Positions 44,488 to 55,242 of a DNA stretch of 64,000 bases are shown here, in pieces. This stretch comes from Syngnathus acus (Eukaryota; Chordata; Actinopteri; Syngnathiformes; Syngnathidae): the NCBI RefSeq assembly GCF_901709675.1, contig NC_051092.1, positions 15,230,991 to 15,294,990 of the forward strand, given 5' to 3'. The first letter of the stretch is position 1, and each line of letters starts with the position of its first letter. The notes beneath the pieces were generated by a model. That model was given only the letters and a program-made list of their open reading frames with translations, searched no databases and was not told the origin of the DNA. The position numbers were made by a program, and so were the translations under genes.

Positions 44488-45062
44488 TCACAAAAGATAT
44501 TTGTCATCAGCAAATATGACACATTTTAAAATCTTAGAGGTGTTTATTATATCATTAATATATAATATGAATAGTTTTGGTCCCAATATTGATCCTTGTG
44601 GAACACCGCAGGTTATATTTAAAAGCATTGACTTTTTCTCTCCCATCTGCACAAACTGTTGCCTATGTTCTAACTTAGAACTTCTAAGTAGCTTTTTATC
44701 CAACTGAACCCTATTCCCCTAATTCCATACCTTTCCAATTTTTGAAGCAAAATGTCATGATTAATTGTATCAAAGGCCTTTTTAAGGTCAATAAAAACTC
44801 CTACGGCAAACTTCTTGTCGTCAATGCTTGTTGACAGTTCTTCCACAAGGTCAATTAAAGCTAAAGATGCAGATTGCTTTGGCCTAAAACCATATTGACT
44901 ATCAGTTAATATCTCACACTTATCAATAAAACTGTCCAATCTAACAGCAAATACCTTCTCCAAGATCTTGGAAAATTGGGGAAGCAATGAGACTGGCCTG
45001 TAGTTGGTATAAAGATTCTTCTCACCGGCCTTATAGATGGGCACGACTTTGGCTATTTTCAT
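44488..45062 (-). pseudogene. LINE-B reverse transcriptase remnant
   Basis: The minus-strand frame 45062-44670 has NYRPVSLLPQFSKILEKV, QYGFRPKQSASLAL and GVFIDLKKAFDTINH, the fingers and first catalytic Asp block. The overlapping frame 44703-44488 has GVPQGSILGPKLF and CVIFADD, the second catalytic block. A frameshift near 44700 separates them. The layout fits ORF2 of non-LTR retrotransposons. Confidence 0.82.
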
Positions 45063-45971
45063 TTTTGTGCGAGAGGTTGCAGATATGTGCTATGGGATCT
45101 GCTATAGCTACTATTACATATTTAATTAGGTATAGATCAATATCCTCACAGTCCCTTGATGTTTTGTTCTTAAATTGTTTAACTATATCAATTATTTCAG
45201 TTTTATCTGTATTTCTCAGAAAGATGGTAGCCGGGTTTCGTTCCCCAAAAAATTATGATACACCTCCCCTTTGTGGAGGGATTATCTCATCTGACAGTTT
45301 AGGCCCTACATTCACAAAGAATTTGTTGAATCCTGCCACCACTTCATCACTATTATTAATTATCTTACCATTTTTGAAGAATTCATTTGCGAATCCGGCA
45401 CTTATTCTTTTTCTTCTTATAATTGAGTTTAAAATATTCCATGTGCTCTTTATATTATTTTTATTTGTTTCCAACAGTATACTATTATAATCTTTCTTAC
45501 ATTTCCTAAGAATTTCTGTTAGTTTATTTTTATATCTTTTATATTTAGTTTCTTTCTCCTCAGTTCTGTGTTAAATAAAGTCTTTATAATTCATTCTTTT
45601 TTTTTTGCAGGCATTCAACAGACCCCCAGTGAACCACGGTTTATCTGGTCGTTTTGAAGTTTTCTTTGGTCGCTGAATTGGACAGTTTTTATGATATAGA
45701 GTCAAAAAAGTATTTAGAAATAAATTATAGGCTGCATCAACATGCTCTTTTTCATAAACATTCCTCCAGTCTTGAGCTATCAGATCATTTCTAAATGCGT
45801 TCAGAGTGCCATTTGTTCTTAATCTCCTTTGTATGTTTACTTTGCTATTGTCTAAGTTCTTATGTTTACATTCATGGATAACAAACACCGGCAGATGGTC
45901 AGTGATATCGTTTATTAATAATCCACTTTCTAAATTACTTGTCACATTATTAGTAAGAATATTGTCTATTA

Positions 45972-46506
45972 CCGTAATTTTCGGACTATAAGTCGCTCTG
46001 GAGTACAAGTCGCATCAGCCATAAAATGCCCAAAAATGTGAAAAAAAACATATACGTCGCTCCGGAGTATAAGTCGCAATTCATTCGACGAAATCCAACA
46101 CCAAGAACAGTCATGAACGAGCAACAACAGGCTAAACGATAGGTATGCTAACGTGACATAAACACAAACGAAAAGCTGAGACGTAAAATTCAGAGTTATT
46201 CAAAAAACGATTACATAAATAACACTTTAATAAAACCATCTGTGTCACTCCAAATCATTAAATCTATCGATCGTCCTTTGTCAACAATGGGTGCGCGCAG
46301 CTGACGGCGCTTGCACTTCAAAATATTCCACAGGCCCATATAACGATATATAAATTAAATATCAAATAACTAATTATATAAGCAATAGTATTATCAAACC
46401 ATCTGTGCACTCTAAATCATTAAATCCATCGATCAAATTCCTCGTCCTTCGTCAACAACGCCGCACGTGCGCCCTGACGTCAGCCTCGTCGTTATTCCAC
46501 AGATCT
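45972..46506 (+). mobile_element. Family M element fragment, interrupted by Gypsy-1
   Basis: After TA it starts CCGTAATTTTCGGACTATAA and follows the family through GTCATGAACGAGCAACAACA and GTTATTCCACAGATCT. Gypsy-1 inserts at 46507, and GATCT is duplicated at 52974, after which only a few family bases remain before another copy begins at 52988. Confidence 0.75.
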
Positions 46507-47033
46507 TGTCAGGCTCAGAGCAGGGAGAGGACTCGAATGCAGAGTTCAAACAAAGGTATTTATTTCCTTCACGGAAGACAGCACCAGGAACAAAAAGCGC
46601 CACAAAAAAAGGCAAAAACAGAAAGCGCCTCACACGAGGGAAAAAAGGCTGCGAACAGCAAACAAAAAACGCCTCACTCTGAGGGAATAACGAAGGCAAA
46701 ATCCAACGCACAAAACACCGAGCATGGGCAAAGAGATTCTCACGGGGAATGTCTGGGACTAAGGAATCGCGGGTGGTCATGTCAAGCAAGACGCACTGGC
46801 ACAAGACAAGGGGAAAACGCAGGCTAAATACACACACGGAAGGGGGAGGACACAGGTGCAGACGATCAGGGCGGATGACACAGGTGTACGTGGTTGGGTG
46901 ACAGGAGGTCAAGTGGACTGTCGTGCAGGGGAAGGACACACAATCTGAAACGTGACATACAAAATAAAACAGGAAGTGATAATACGAAGGACAGGACCAA
47001 ATAAAACAAACCACAAAACCCGACAGCATGACA
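46507..47033 (-). repeat. 3' LTR of Gypsy-1
   Basis: A 527-bp LTR from TGTCATGCTG to CTGACA on the minus strand. It contains GCCAGTGCGT (minus strand, near 46795), the presumed transcript start that is complementary to the primer site. A G-run polypurine tract (GTGGGGGGGGG, 47036-47046 region) abuts it. Confidence 0.93.
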
Positions 47034-47046
47034 TAACCCCCCCCCA

Positions 47047-47154
47047 CTAGGGCCGGATCCCAGACGGGCCAGGAGCATCGGGGTGAGCAGCGTAGAAGTC
47101 CTCCAGCAGCCTGGGATCCAGGATGTAACTGCGCGGCACCCATTGCCGCTCTTC
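47047..47154 (-). pseudogene. Gypsy-1 chromodomain C-terminal half
   Basis: On the minus strand the frame reads [20 protein letters not shown] and ends in TAG at 47047. EERQWVP is what normally follows the GYGP of a chromovirus chromodomain. The other half is at 48193-48484, on the far side of the L2 insertion. Confidence 0.8.
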
Positions 47155-48192
47155 AAGATTCAAGATTCAAGAGTTTTTATTCGCCATGTTTGAGCGTGCC
47201 AAACAAGGAATTTGACTTCGGTAAAACACACCCTCTGTTCAACATATAGGTGACTAACAACACTCAGGACATGTGAATAATGGCAAAAACAGTGTAGACA
47301 AATTCAAAAGGTGTGAAGAGCAGGATGTTATTGCACAGTAATGCCTCTGAGACTCTATGAGTGGTGTGAGTTCATCAGAGCAACAGCCTGGGGGAAGAAG
47401 CTGTCTCGGTGTCTGCTGGTTTTGGCGTACCGAGCTCTATAACGCCGTCCGGAGGGGAGTAGTTCAAACAGACTGCAACCTGGGTGAGAAGGGTCTGTAG
47501 AGATGTTCCTTGCACGTTTCCTGGTCCTGGACAGGTACAAGTCTTGGATAGAAGGGAGGTTGATTCCAATGATCTTTTCTGCAGTCCTGATTGTCCGTTG
47601 CAGTCTGTGCTTGTCTTGTTTGGAGGCTGATCCAAACCAGACAGTGATGGAGGTGCAGAGGACAGACTGGATGATGGCAGTGTAGAAGGTCTTCAGAAGC
47701 TCTCGCGGCAGGTTGAACTTCTTGAGCTGTCTCAGGAAGTACAGCCTCTGCTGGGCCTTCTTCCGGACAGAGTCTATGTGGCCGGTCCATTTCAGGTCCC
47801 GAGAGATTGTGGTTCCCAGGAACTTGAAGGTGTCTGTGGAGAGAATAGTATTACTGCGGATAGTGAGGGGTAAAAGTGGTGAAGGGTCTCGCCTGAAATC
47901 CACTGTCATCTCCACGGTCTTGAGCGGGTTCAGCTCCAGATGGTTTTGGTTGCACCAGTGGACCAGCCGCTCCACCTCCTGTCTGTACGCAGTCTCATCA
48001 CCGTCCTGGATCAGTCCGATGAGAGTGGTGTCGTCTGCATACTTCAGGAGCTTCACAGGAGAGTCATCTGAGGAGAAATCGTTGGTGTAGAGAGAGAAGA
48101 GCAGTGGGGAGAGGACGCACCCCTGAGGGGCTCCAGTATTGGTGGTCCGGGTGTCAGATGTGATGCCCCCCAGCCTCACACGCTGTCTCCTG
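47155..48192 (-). mobile_element. 5'-truncated L2-like LINE inside Gypsy-1 chromodomain
   Basis: The minus-strand frame 48179-47355 (274 codons) begins in the RT palm with [16 protein letters not shown], has the catalytic YADD at residues 47-50, and continues through the thumb and C-terminus to a stop. The 3' tail is a TTGAATC repeat (47155-47172 on +). The 5' end is truncated at the junction near 48190. It is a different family from the TTTGACT-tailed copies at 31335, 32044 and 59241. Confidence 0.88.
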
Positions 48193-48484
48193 TTGGCCCA
48201 TAACCCTCCCAGTCCACCAGGAACTGCCAGCCCCTTCCCCTCCTGCGCACGTCCAGCAGCTCCTTGACCCTGTACGCAGGCCCACCCCCCACAGTCCGCG
48301 GAGACGGGGGCGGCACGGGGGCCGGCACCATCCCACTCTCCCTGACTGGCTTAATCTTCCCGACGTGGAAGGTGGGATGCACGGCAAGGGACCGGGGCAG
48401 GCGAAGTCGTACAGCGGCGGGATTCACGACCTTGGAAATGGGGAACGGCCCCACAAAACGGGGGGCCGGCTTCCTGGAGCCCAC
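48193..48484 (-). pseudogene. Gypsy-1 integrase tail and chromodomain N-terminal half
   Basis: The frame has the GPF-type end of integrase ([10 protein letters not shown]) at residues 10-19 and VHPTFHV near 35-41. The chromodomain follows from about residue 69: [23 protein letters not shown]. Tyr71, Trp86 and Trp92 fit the aromatic positions of chromodomains. It stops at the L2 junction. Confidence 0.88.
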
Positions 48485-48511
48485 CTGGCGGGAAAGGTCC
48501 CGGGCGGACAG

Positions 48512-49045
48512 TCAGACCCGTTGGCCCCGCTGGTAGGCGGGTGCCGGCCGTCGTCTCCGGTCGGCCATCCTCTTCACTCTGTCCCCTTGGCGGACCAGCG
48601 TGGCACGTGCTGCCGCCCAGATGCGACGACAGCGTCTTACCACGGCGCGCGCCGAAGTAACGGACACCTCTGGCTCGTTATCTGGAAAGACCGGGGGCTG
48701 ATTGCCAAAAACGCACATGAAAGGGGACATCCCGGTAGCCGTGGTAGGGAGGGAGTTATGGGCGTATTCCACCCAGGTCAAGTTGTTACTCCACGTAGAG
48801 GGGTTCTGGGCCACTAGGCAGCGGAGGCCTGTTTCCAGCTGCTGGTTGATGCGCTCCGCTTGGCCGTTTGCCTCCGGGTGATAGCCCGAAGTGAGGCTCA
48901 CGGTGGCCCCTATGTGCTTGCAGAACTCCCTCCAGAACCTGGACACAAATTGGGGGCCCCTATCAGACACGACGTCCCGTGGGAATCCGTGTACAGTGAA
49001 GACGTGGTTCATGAGGACTTCGGCGGTTCGCTTTGCTGAGGGCAA
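48512..49045 (-). pseudogene. Gypsy-1 integrase core
   Basis: The frame contains the second and third acidic residues of the DDE core: Asp28 in VVSDRGPQF and Glu64 in PEANGQAERINQ. It is separated from the first half of integrase by a TGA near 49066 and from the chromodomain frame by a TGA near 48511 where a Trp codon is expected. Confidence 0.9.
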
Positions 49046-49066
49046 CTTGGGCAGGGCAATGACACT

Positions 49067-50482
49067 TCATTGGGCCATCTTGGAGAAACGGTCCACCACG
49101 GTGAGTATTGTCGTCTTCCCCTTGGACACGGGAAGGCCTGTGACAAAGTCCACGGAGATGTCGGCCCATGGCCGAGAGGGAATGGGGAGTGGTTGCAGCA
49201 AACCCACCCGGGCGCCGGGGGTGTTCTTATTCCGCGCACAGATGGAGCAGGCTGCCATGTAATCCCGGACGTCAGCCCCCATGGAGGGCCACCAGAACCG
49301 CTGCTGTATGGCGTACAGGGTTCTTCGCACGCCCGGATGGCAGGCGAGCGGTGAGGTGTGTGCCCAGTGGACAACTTGGGGTCGCAGCCTGGGAGCAACG
49401 AATAGTCGGTTCACCGGGCAGTTCTCGGGGGGTGGCTCGTCGCCGTTGGCCTGCTTTACCAGGTCTTCTATGGGCCAGGTTACGGCCCCCACCACACAGT
49501 GAGGACGGAGGATGGGTTCGGGCTCCTTGGCCACCGGATCTGGACTGTAGACGCGTGACAGCGCATCGGGCTTGATGTTTTTGGCTCCCGGTCTGTAGGA
49601 CAAGGTAAAATTGAAACGGTTAAAAAAAAGGGACCAGCGAGCCTGGCGTGAGTTCAGTCGTTTAGCGTTCTTGATGTATTGCAGATTTTTGTGATCGGTC
49701 CAAACCAAGAAGGGAAGTTGGGCTCCCTCCAGCCAGTGTCTCCATTCTCCGAGGGCCTGTTTCACCGCCAACAGCTCTCGATCTCCCACGTCATAGTTCT
49801 GCTCCGCGGGTGTCAGCCGTCGGGACAGGTAGGCGCACGGATGAAGCTTGTTGTCTGCCTGTGACCTTTGGGACAAGACGGCGCCGATTCCCTGACTGGA
49901 GGCGTCTACCTCCACCACGAACTGGCGAGATGGGTCGGGCAGTGTGAGGATCGGGGCGGAGCTGAATCGCGTCTTCAGCTCCTGGAAGGCGGCCTCTGCC
50001 TTCGCCGTCCAACAGAACGGAACTGTTGGGGAAGTCAGAGCATGCAGCGGAGCCGCTGTGGCGCTGAAGCCTCTGATGAACCGTCGGTAGAAATTAGCAA
50101 AGCCAAGGAATTGCTGCACTTTCTTGCGACTATCGGGTCTAGGCCATTGTGTCACCGCGCTGACTTTTGCCGGGTCCATTTGGACCTTACCGGGGGCTAT
50201 GATGAAGCCAAGGAAGGACATAGACTTGGCGTGGAACTCGCTTTTTTCAGCCTTGACGTAAAGTTGATGATCCAGGAGGCGTTGCAGGACCGACTTAACA
50301 TGGGACTCATGGGTCATCAGATCCGGTGAGTAGATTAGGATATCATCCAAATACACATAAACAAACTGGTCTATAAAGTCTCTTAGAACGTCATTGATCA
50401 TGGCCTGAAAAACAGCGTGAGACCAAACGGCATCACGAGGTACTCGAAGTGTCCCCGGGGAGTGTTGAATCCCGTCTTCCAT
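49067..50482 (-). pseudogene. Gypsy-1 RT palm, RNase H and integrase N-terminus
   Basis: The 471-codon frame has YLDD (residues 44-47), the second RT catalytic block, and the connection with [16 protein letters not shown]. RNase H follows with VDAS (192-195), DRELLAV and TDHKNL (262-267), then DALSR. The integrase zinc finger follows (histidines near 372-382, CSICARNK at 412-419), and the core starts with DFVTGLP and VVDRFSKM. Its first approximately 25 residues are out of frame, coming from the small deletion near 50420. Confidence 0.92.
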
Positions 50483-50715
50483 TCATCGCCCTCCCGAATG
50501 CGCACGAGGTGGTAGGCGTTACGCAAGTCTAGCTTGGTGAAAACCCGGGCTTGCTGCAACTGATCGAATACGGTCGACATGAGAGGAAGGGGATATTGAT
50601 TCTTAATAGTGATCTGGTTGAGGGGACTGTAGTCTATGCAGGGGCGTAGGGTACCGTCTTTTTTGCCCACAAAGAAAAACCCGGCCCCTGCAGGGGAGGA
50701 CGAGGGTCTGATCAA
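50398..50715 (-). pseudogene. Gypsy-1 RT fingers and first catalytic block
   Basis: It reads [26 protein letters not shown] and [14 protein letters not shown], where Asp63 is the first RT catalytic residue, then VMPFGLT before the frame is lost. An approximately 10-bp duplication (TGATCAATCC) at 50709-50730 separates it from the upstream frame. Confidence 0.9.
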
Positions 50716-51935
50716 TCCCTGATCAATCCCGCCTTAAGTGACGCGTCTATGTACTCATTTAGAGTCTGCCTTTCGGGTCCCGAAAGAGAATAAAGCCTCC
50801 CCTTGGGTATCGTAGCGCCGGGCAGGAGCTCTATGGCGCAGTCGTACGGGCGGTGGGGTGGTAGAGAGCTCGCCTTGGCTTTGCTAAATACCTCCGCGAG
50901 TCGGTGGTAACACACCGGTACTCCGGTCAGGTCCGGGGTTTCGGGGTCTGGTACAGGAGGGACGGAGTCGGGGTCAGAACCATGGGTAAGGCTGATCGGG
51001 GGGTTAGGTTCGATACACGCCCCTTGGCAATGGGGTCCCCATCCCCTTATCTCCCCGGACGCCCAGTCCATGGTTGGGTTGTGGTGCTTAAGCCACGGAT
51101 ACCCGAGGATAATCGGATTCATGGGGGAGGTTACCACATGCAGTCTGACTTTTTCGTGGTGATTCCCAAAAGACAGCGGGAGAGGTTCGGTTACCTGGGC
51201 TATATCAATGAGCGCCTGACCATTGAGCGCCTCGGCCTTCACGGTCGTGTCTAGCGGTTCGGTTTTTATCCCCAATCTCCGTGCAAAAGCCCAGTCAATC
51301 AGGCTCTCGTCTGCCCCGGAGTCGATTAACACCCCAAGTTCGGTGGTCTTCCCGAGGCATGTAAGCGTGCCGACGGGTAGGGACCGACCCTTCTGCTGGC
51401 TAACGGAGAAGGTGCTTACCTTCAGGGCTTTCCTCTCCGGGCAGGAGAGGAGGATATGTCCGAGCGCACCGCAGTAATAGCATCTGCCTTCATGGCGTCG
51501 GCGCTGCTTTTCCTCTTCGCTCAGCCTGGCCCGGCCGAGCTGCATTGGTTCGGTCCCCGGCGGTAGCAGTGCCGTGTTCGATCGTGGGCGGTGCGTCTCG
51601 AGGAATGGCCACGCCACCCCTGCCACGGGGGAGAAGACAGTCGCGCTCCGGCTTGCGCGCTGCTTCTTCCAGTCCTGCAGCCGGTTGTCCGTGCGGATAG
51701 CCAGCGCGACGAGAGCGTCGAGGTCAGCGGGAAGATCGAGGGGAATGAGTTGGTCCTGGATGGTTCCGGAAAGACCCTCGAGGAAAACGTCATACAGGGC
51801 CGTCCGGTTCCACCCGCATTCCGCGGCCAGAGTGCGGAAGCGGATGGCGTAGTCGCTGACCGACTCTCGACCCTGGGTCAGCTGGCACAGCTCACGCGCC
51901 TTCTCTCGATCCGAGGAGACCGGATCGAACACCAT
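50712..51935 (-). pseudogene. Gypsy-1 gag C-terminus, protease and RT start
   Basis: The 407-codon frame begins in the gag capsid-like region and has a CCHC knuckle CYYCGALGHILLSC at residues 152-165. The aspartic protease motif IDSGAD is at 204-209, followed by the ILGYPWL flap-proximal block. It continues into the N-terminal part of RT (FSKAKASSLPPHRPYDCAI). gag and pol share one frame, as in Tf1/sushi-type chromoviruses. Confidence 0.92.
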
Positions 51936-52024
51936 GCGCAGGGCCTCGATGAAAGCGGAGAGCGAACGACAGGTGGCGGAATCCCTGGCCCATTCTGCAG
52001 TCGCCCACGCCCGGGCCCTTCACG

Positions 52025-52429
52025 TCAGGTACGGGAGCGTTCCGTGGGGAAGTCCCCTGGGGACCGCTCGAACTGCATCTCGCACTCCGTGATGAAGGCT
52101 TGACTGAGCCTGGGTTCTCCGGCGTACCGTTCGGGGGGAGCCAGTCTGACCCCCATCGCCATGGGGGCGGGAGCCGGGCGATCGACCGGGGAAGCAGCTG
52201 GTGGACCAGGCGTCGCTGCTGGTCCCGCGGTCAGTAGCGTGAGAACGTCTTGCATCTGCCGGCTTAGTGTTCCCACCTGGGCGGCCACCGCCGCTCTGAA
52301 GTCTTCTTGTGTCGTCATAATCGACTGAACGCCAACTCCCAGGGCATCTACCTGCTGCTGGTGTTGGGCTAGCTGCGACGCCTGGGAGCGTACCGTGGCG
52401 GCCAGCTGCTCCGGCTCTGCCGAGTCCAT
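52025..52429 (-). pseudogene. Gypsy-1 gag N-terminus
   Basis: The ATG at 52429 (minus) opens MDSAEPEQ and a glutamine-rich coiled region. A proline-rich linker and a PPERYAGEP block typical of Gypsy gag follow. A stop at 52025 and frame change precede the 51935 frame. The open frame continues upstream through the LTR to 53023, but that extension is not coding. Confidence 0.85.
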
Positions 52430-52434
52430 GTCTG

Positions 52435-52444
52435 GCCAGTGCGT
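52435..52444 (-). promoter_or_regulatory. Gypsy-1 self-complementary primer-binding site
   Basis: On the minus strand ACGCACTGGC lies 2 bp after the 5' LTR end, where a tRNA site would begin with TGG. It is the exact complement of GCCAGTGCGT, which lies about 30 bp downstream of the TATA-like element in the related LTRs. The 5' LTR itself has one change (GCCGGTGCGT), still compatible with a G-U pair. Confidence 0.7.
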
Positions 52445-52446
52445 AA

Positions 52447-52973
52447 TGTCAGGCTCAGAGCAGGGAGAGGACTCGAATGCAGAGTTCAAACAAAGGTATT
52501 TATTTCCTTCACGGAAGACAGCACCAGGAACAAAAAGCGCCACAAAAAAAGGCAAAAACAGAAAGCGCCTCACACGAGGGAAAAAAGGCTGCGAACAGCA
52601 AACAAAAAACGCCTCACTCTGAGGGAATAACGAAGGCAAAATCCAACGCACAAAACACCGAGCATGGGCAAAAAGATTCTCACGGGGAATGTCTGGGACT
52701 AAGGAATCGCGGGTGGTCATGTCAAGCAAGACGCACCGGCACAAGACAAGGGGAAAACGCAGGCTAAATACACACACGGAAGGGGGAGGACACAGGTGCA
52801 GACGATCAGGGCGGATGACACAGGTGTGCGTGGTTGGGTGACAGGAGGTCAAGTGGACTGTCGTGCAGGGGAAGGACACACAATCTGAAACGTGACATAC
52901 AAAATAAAACAGGAAGTGATAATACGAAGGACAGGACCAAATAAAACAAACCACAAAACCCGACAGCATGACA
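52447..52973 (-). repeat. 5' LTR of Gypsy-1
   Basis: A 527-bp LTR, nearly identical to 46507-47033, with a TATTTA-type promoter element on the minus strand near 52765. The duplication GATCT follows at 52974-52978. Confidence 0.93.
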
Positions 52974-52987
52974 GATCTACTATATAC

Positions 52988-53905
52988 CGTAATTTTCGGA
53001 CTATAAGTCGCGGTTTTTTTCAAAGTTTGGGTGGGGGGCGACTTATAATAACTTATGTTTTTTTCCCAAAAAAAAAAAAAAGTGAAACCGCGATAAACGA
53101 ACCGCGATGTAGCAAGGGATTACTGTAATTTGAATTTCAAGTGACGTTAGCAGCGCGACGCGGCGTGGCGGTTGTTTACATAAAGGACAAAGATTGATCA
53201 CGGGATGACAAAGATGACGAAGGGCCCCACGTACTACCGGCATCATTAGCGGCTTTGTTTCTAAGTGACACGGCGGACGAAGAGTTTGAAGGATTTAAGG
53301 ATTTGGAGTGACGGCGGACGAAGAGTTTGAAGGATTTAAGGATTTGGAGTGACACAGAAGGTTTGAAAAACTATTATGGCTTTTACCCACGCCCGGTCCT
53401 ACTCTACGGAGCTCTCTTTCACTTCCGTGGATTGAAGTCGGGGGCCGACGCTCGGCCGGGTGGCTGTCCAGGGACGGTGGATGGGGCTCGGACAATGCTT
53501 TTACGCACGCCCGGTCCTACTCTACCGAGCTGTCTTTCACCTCCGTGGATGGAAGTCGAGGGCCGGCGCTCGGCCGGGTGGCTGTCCAGGGACGGTGAAT
53601 GGGGCTCGGTCATGGCTTTTACGCACGCCGAGCGCGGCACCGCTGCTGCTCACTGCTCCCCTCTCCCCCAGGGGATGGATTAAAATCACACGGGGATGGT
53701 TAAATGCAGAGGACAAATTTCATCACACCCAGGTGTGTGTGACGATCATTGGGACTTTAATCTTTAATCTTTAATTCTATGGAGCTCTCTTCCACTTCCG
53801 TGGCTGGAAGTCCACGCCGCCACACGCCTGGAAGTTTGTTTTGTTAAATAAAGAGCCGTTTACCAAACCCACGTCTTTCCTTGAACTTTAACACTACAAT
53901 ATAGT
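52988..53905. mobile_element. Family M element, reverse orientation, right end lost
   Basis: After TA it begins CCGTAATTTTCGGACTATAA and follows the same course as 24854-25500, including GAACCGCGATGTAGCAAGGG and repeats with ACGCCCGGTCCTACTCTAC. A 50-bp duplication containing GGCGGACGAAGAGTTTGAAG lies at 53270-53330. It ends where the next copy begins at 53908. Confidence 0.7.
53632..53775 (+). repeat. SINE 3' fragment
   Basis: A + strand partial copy of the SINE at 43131-44412 has ATCACACGGGGATGGTTAAA and ACCCAGGTGTGTGTGACGAT, ending in TTTAATCTTTAATCTTTAAT, the SINE tail. Confidence 0.75.
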
Positions 53906-53907
53906 TA

Positions 53908-54689
53908 CCGTAATTTTCGGACTATAAGTCGCTCCGGAGTATAAGTCGCACCAGCCATAAAATGCCCAAAAATGTGAAAAAAAACATATAAGTCGCTCCG
54001 GAGTATAAGTTGCATTTTGGGGGGCAATTTATTCGACAAAATCCAACAACAAGAACAGACATGAACGAGCAACAACAGGCTAAACGATACGGTATGCTAA
54101 CGTGACAAACACAAACGAGGAGCTGAGAACGGGCCTGACGTAACATTCAGTTATTTAAAAAAAACTATTACATAAATAACACGTTTATAAAACCATCTGT
54201 GTCACTCCAATTCATTAAATCCATCGATCGTCCTTTGTCAACAATGCCGTGTGCCGCGCCGCAGTTCAAATTATTCCACAGGCCCATACAACGATATATA
54301 AACTATTTTAAATAACTATCACATAAACAACAATATTATCAAACCATTTGTGTCACTCCAAATCATTAAATCCATCGATCAAATTTCTCGTCCTTTATGT
54401 CATCCTGGTGACAGAGGACATGTCCAGAGGATATGGCGCTTTAAAGTGTTAATTACTTTTTTTCTCTCTATTTTTCATGTTTTGAATATGTTCAAGAAAA
54501 AGATATCAAAGCATGTGAAGTGATCAACTATACTAAAAATAACATGTGAAGTGGTCAACTATACTTGTAAGTGATGTGTTAATGATCAAGTAAAAATTTG
54601 TGAAAAAAAACATAAGTCACTCCTGAGTATAAGTCGCCCCCCCACCCAAACTATGAAAAAAAACGCGACTTATAGTCCGAAAATTACGG
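53908..54689. mobile_element. Family M mariner-like element, compact copy
   Basis: This 782-bp copy has intact ends CCGTAATTTTCGG and CCGAAAATTACGG, flanked by TA on both sides. It lacks the nested hAT found at 10970 and therefore shows the empty target (GGCTAAACGATACGG). No transposase. Confidence 0.9.
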
Positions 54690-54691
54690 TA

Positions 54692-55242
54692 ATAACAACA
54701 GTTGCTAGTTACATCGTCAAAGAAATTGCTTTCCGGGTCTATATCTGTATCCTGTATCTGCATGGTAATTGTTTAAGGTATATGCAAACAGTCGTCTTCC
54801 CATCCACCCAGATCCAAATTTGAGCACATATCATTTGTAATGGCAGCCAAATAGTTGAGACAATTTAACCAATATAAGTGCAGCAAAAAAGTTGAGTAAT
54901 GGTGGTATAAAAATTCTGCAGGTGTATTTATGAAAAACAAGTCCAGTTTTAGTTCATGGAGGATATTGAAAGAAAGTGTGATTGTGATAGTCAGTCGGCG
55001 TTCCTAGCCAAAAAAGAAAAATTACCAGTAATCCGGCAAGACACCTACTCACCACTACCAAGCCGTGCTCTTCAAGTGCAAAAAAGGCATCCACAATATG
55101 AAAAAAAAGAAGAGTACTTCCAAGATGAGTCCAGCGACAATAGGATTGAACTTTTTCCAGTAATTCCAAAAACAATTGGCGGAAGGATACCGAACAGTTA
55201 CAAAAATAATAAATCTGGGCAGCAAGAGGATGTTCTATTCGG
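54692..55242 (-). pseudogene. LINE-B start of ORF2, broken
   Basis: Minus-strand sequence downstream of ORF1 has only short frames and is cut by the mariner-like element at 54690. Its position between ORF1 and the RT part at 45971 suggests the ORF1-ORF2 junction. The endonuclease domain is not found. Confidence 0.45.

Larger units (their letters stand above)
42533..45971 (-). mobile_element. LINE-B: old non-LTR retrotransposon, 3' portion
   Basis: Minus-strand frames at 46008-45571, 45474-45253, 45062-44670, 44703-44488 and 42852-42643 give, in order, a post-endonuclease region, RT fingers, palm and the C-terminal region of a jockey/CR1/L2-type ORF2. Insertions of a SINE (43131-44412) and mariner-like elements (from 45972) break it. 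The 5' part, with ORF1, is at 54692-55971. The endonuclease domain is missing between the two. Many stops and frameshifts show age. Confidence 0.75.
46507..52973 (-). mobile_element. Gypsy-1: chromovirus-type LTR retrotransposon, defective
   Basis: Two 527-bp LTRs with about three differences and a perfect 5-bp duplication GATCT (46502-46506, 52974-52978) bound it. On the minus strand the order is gag with zinc knuckle, protease, reverse transcriptase, RNase H, integrase and chromodomain, the Gypsy order with the chromodomain that targets chromatin. Damage includes a gag frameshift near 52030, an RT frameshift by short duplication near 50712, a small deletion near 50420, TGA codons near 49066 and 48511, and an L2 insertion in the chromodomain. 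The LTRs are young while the body is broken, so it probably moved with help in trans or decayed quickly. Confidence 0.95.

Noticed and set aside
52430-53023. Upstream extension of the Gypsy-1 gag frame
   Set aside because: It runs through the LTR and into the flanking mariner-like element; the gag start at 52429 fits the family.
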